NCBI GenBank assembly: GCA_009936825.1
Contig: JAACDV010000165.1
Location: 1-6,564, forward strand
DNA length: 6,564 nt
From: Bacteroidota bacterium
Lineage (GTDB): Bacteria; Pseudomonadota; Alphaproteobacteria; Puniceispirillales; Puniceispirillaceae
Reading direction: 5' to 3'
The position numbers and the translations under genes were made by a program. Numbering within the stretch: the stretch's first letter is position 1; every line of letters starts with the position of its first letter. Below are positions 5,423-6,564 of this stretch, piece by piece. Under the pieces are notes generated by a model. It made no database searches, was not told the origin of the DNA, and worked only from the letters and a program-made list of their open reading frames with translations.

Positions 5423-5430
5423 AAAGGAGA
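5423..5430 (+). promoter_or_regulatory. Ribosome binding site that sets a TTG start for the USP gene
   Basis: AAAGGAGA is a strong Shine-Dalgarno sequence 7 bases before TTG at 5438. The alternative TTG at 5417 would put this site inside the coding region, so 5438 is the likely start. Confidence 0.8.
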
Positions 5431-5437
5431 CATAGCA

Positions 5438-5908
5438 TTGGCAAAGAAGGATCCGCTTTTTTTGGTAGTTGTTGATGATTCCGAGGAAATGCATCAAGCG
5501 CTTCGGTTTGCTTGTGGGCGGGCTAGCGCTGTTGGCGGCAAAGTTGGATTGATGTATTGCATTGCCCCTGCCGAATTTGAATATTGGGCGGGTGTTGGCG
5601 AGCTTATGCGTGCCGAAGCCCGTGAAGAGGCCGAGAATAATATGGCCATTCACGCTGATTATGTGCGCGATCTGACTGGCAAGATGCCGGTGCTTTATGT
5701 TCGTGAGGGGGATGCGCGCGAGGAATTGCTGGCGCTTATCAACGAAGAAACGCAGATCAGCCTGCTGGTCCTTGGGTCCGACACCAAATCTGAAACCGCT
5801 GGACCACTAATTAATTTTTTAATGGCGAACGGGGCAGCAAACTGCCGCGTGCCAATCACCGTCGTTCCTGGCAATCTGTCCGATGAACAGATTGACGCAA
5901 TTTTCTAA
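5438..5908 (+). CDS. Universal stress protein (UspA) family protein
   Basis: The 156-residue protein has a single USP-like alpha/beta fold and is probably cytoplasmic. Strand one is PLFLVVVDDSEE (6-17), with D13/D14 at the usual nucleotide-site position. A helix follows with HQALRFACGRA (19-29), then VGLMYCIAP (36-44), a long charged helix (54-79), VLYVREGDAREELLALI (85-101), SLLVLGSD (108-115) and PITVVPG (139-145). The usual ATP-binding pattern Gx2Gx9G(S/T) is not kept: after LGSD the sequence runs TKSETAGPLINFLMANG, so ATP binding is doubtful. The start is a TTG at 5438, chosen by its strong ribosome binding site. It lies 51 bases after the TIGR02186 gene and 48 before the prolyl isomerase gene, so co-transcription is likely. 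A stress or signalling role linked to the transporter is inference. Confidence 0.87.
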   Translation: MAKKDPLFLVVVDDSEEMHQALRFACGRASAVGGKVGLMYCIAPAEFEYWAGVGELMRAEAREEAENNMAIHADYVRDLTGKMPVLYVREGDAREELLALINEETQISLLVLGSDTKSETAGPLINFLMANGAANCRVPITVVPGNLSDEQIDAIF

Positions 5909-5956
5909 TTTTGTTCCTTCACCTAACTAGCACTTAAACATCAACGGAATCTCCCG

Positions 5957-6472
5957 ATGAAAAATCTCTTTCTGACCTTACTTGGAGCCAGTTTTCTTAT
6001 CATGAGTACTTCAACAAACGCCGATAGCGGATCAACACTACTTCTTGAAACCACACAAGGACAGGTTGAAATCAACCTGTTGTCCGAGTTGGCACCCAAC
6101 CATGTTGCCAGGATTACTGAACTCGCAAATAGCGGGTTTTATGATGGCATTATTTTCCACCGTGTCATTCCCGGATTCATGGCACAAACAGGCGATCCAG
6201 ACGGTACCGGCATGGGTGGTTCAGGCCAGAATATTGATGCCGAATTTTCCGACTATGAATATAAGGTAGGCACCGTTGGTATGGCGCGCTCGATGAACCC
6301 AAATTCAGGTGACAGCCAGTTTTTTATCTGCTTTGACGGATGTGGTCATCTGACCGGCCAATACACTGTTTGGGGGCAGGTTGAACGCGGCATGGAGAAT
6401 GTCTATAAGATCGCGGTCGGAGAGCCGCCTGCATCTCCCGACCAAATCGTCTCGGCCAAGATTATCGACTAA
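5957..6472 (+). CDS. Exported cyclophilin-type peptidyl-prolyl isomerase
   Basis: The 171-residue protein catalyses cis-trans isomerisation of peptide bonds before proline and helps protein folding, probably in the periplasm. A signal peptide (1-22, MKNLFLTLLGASFLIMSTSTNA) with a likely cut before D23 leads into a cyclophilin domain. Catalytic-site residues are visible: FHRVIPGFMAQTGDP (67-81) with R69 and Q77, and SQFFI (120-124). HLTGQYTVWG (131-140) has Leu132 where eukaryotic cyclophilin A has Trp121, as in many bacterial forms that bind cyclosporin weakly. The only two cysteines are C125 and C129. They are four residues apart and could form a disulfide in an oxidising compartment. The ATG at 5957 has a weak site (CGGAA) 7 bases upstream. 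It appears to be the last gene of the operon, followed by a hairpin terminator. Confidence 0.93.
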   Translation: MKNLFLTLLGASFLIMSTSTNADSGSTLLLETTQGQVEINLLSELAPNHVARITELANSGFYDGIIFHRVIPGFMAQTGDPDGTGMGGSGQNIDAEFSDYEYKVGTVGMARSMNPNSGDSQFFICFDGCGHLTGQYTVWGQVERGMENVYKIAVGEPPASPDQIVSAKIID

Positions 6473-6486
6473 CGGTTAAACATATC

Positions 6487-6518
6487 CCCGGACATAGGCC
6501 CTCTCTGTCCGGGCTTTA
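6487..6518 (+). terminator. Hairpin terminator of the TSUP-to-isomerase operon
   Basis: CCCGGACA (6487-6494) pairs perfectly with TGTCCGGG (6506-6513) around an 11-base loop, starting 15 bases after the isomerase stop. The tail CTTTATG is a short, broken T tract, so it may be only moderately efficient. The 3' arm and tail begin the 19-bp tandem array. Confidence 0.6.
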
Positions 6519-6564
6519 TGTCTCTGGCCGGGCTTTATGTCTCTGGCCGGGCTTTATGTCTCTG
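6509..6564. repeat. 19-bp tandem array running off the right edge
   Basis: CCGGGCTTTATGTCTCTGG is present at 6509-6527 and 6528-6546, with 18 of 19 bases at 6547-6564, where the window ends. All copies are identical, so at least three exist and more may follow. Each carries the CCGGG of the terminator's 3' arm and its CTTT tail. Confidence 0.95.

Overview
The window looks like chromosomal DNA from an alphaproteobacterium. The clues are a DUF1285 protein coupled to a CoA-pyrophosphatase-type NUDIX hydrolase, a TIGR02186 (Alph_Pro_TM, PF09608) protein coupled to a TauE/SafE permease, and an ArsR regulator of the HlyU/BigR/SqrR kind. By eye the base composition is balanced, with AT-richer intergenic DNA. 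A marine lineage such as SAR116 is possible, but that is a guess and the sequence alone does not prove it.

Layout. Positions 70-1289 (minus strand) hold a two-gene unit: a DUF1285 protein, then a NUDIX hydrolase overlapping it by 4 bases (ATGA). A weak terminator lies beside a 26-bp duplication at the left edge. Positions 1290-1745 are a divergent intergenic region packed with short tandem duplications. Positions 1746-2528 (plus) encode a protein I do not recognise, with a possible faint PAS_5-like C-terminus. Positions 2529-2994 are non-coding: an 11-bp repeat, a G10 run, a terminator-like hairpin with a T6 tract and a second strong hairpin. Positions 2995-3324 (plus) encode a small ArsR regulator. 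Positions 3325-3626 are non-coding and carry a perfect 6+1+6 palindrome and a good sigma70-like promoter. Positions 3627-6472 (plus) form a probable four-gene operon: TSUP permease, TIGR02186 membrane-anchored periplasmic protein (4-base overlap), a universal-stress-protein-like protein, and an exported cyclophilin-type prolyl isomerase. It ends in a hairpin terminator whose 3' arm is copied into a 19-bp tandem repeat running off the right edge.

How they may work together. The TSUP and TIGR02186 proteins probably form one membrane module for moving a small anion, most likely a sulfur oxyanion or organosulfonate (inference). The ArsR protein upstream belongs to a subfamily that normally senses reactive sulfur or oxidants through two cysteines, but this copy has no cysteine and carries Asn at both expected positions. 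The USP and periplasmic prolyl isomerase suggest a stress or envelope-maintenance role for the operon.

The two most notable things are (1) at least seven independent short direct tandem duplications, all in intergenic DNA and several touching candidate promoter or terminator elements, and (2) the cysteine-free SqrR-like regulator next to a sulfur-type transporter operon. No tRNA, rRNA, CRISPR array, insertion sequence or phage gene was found.
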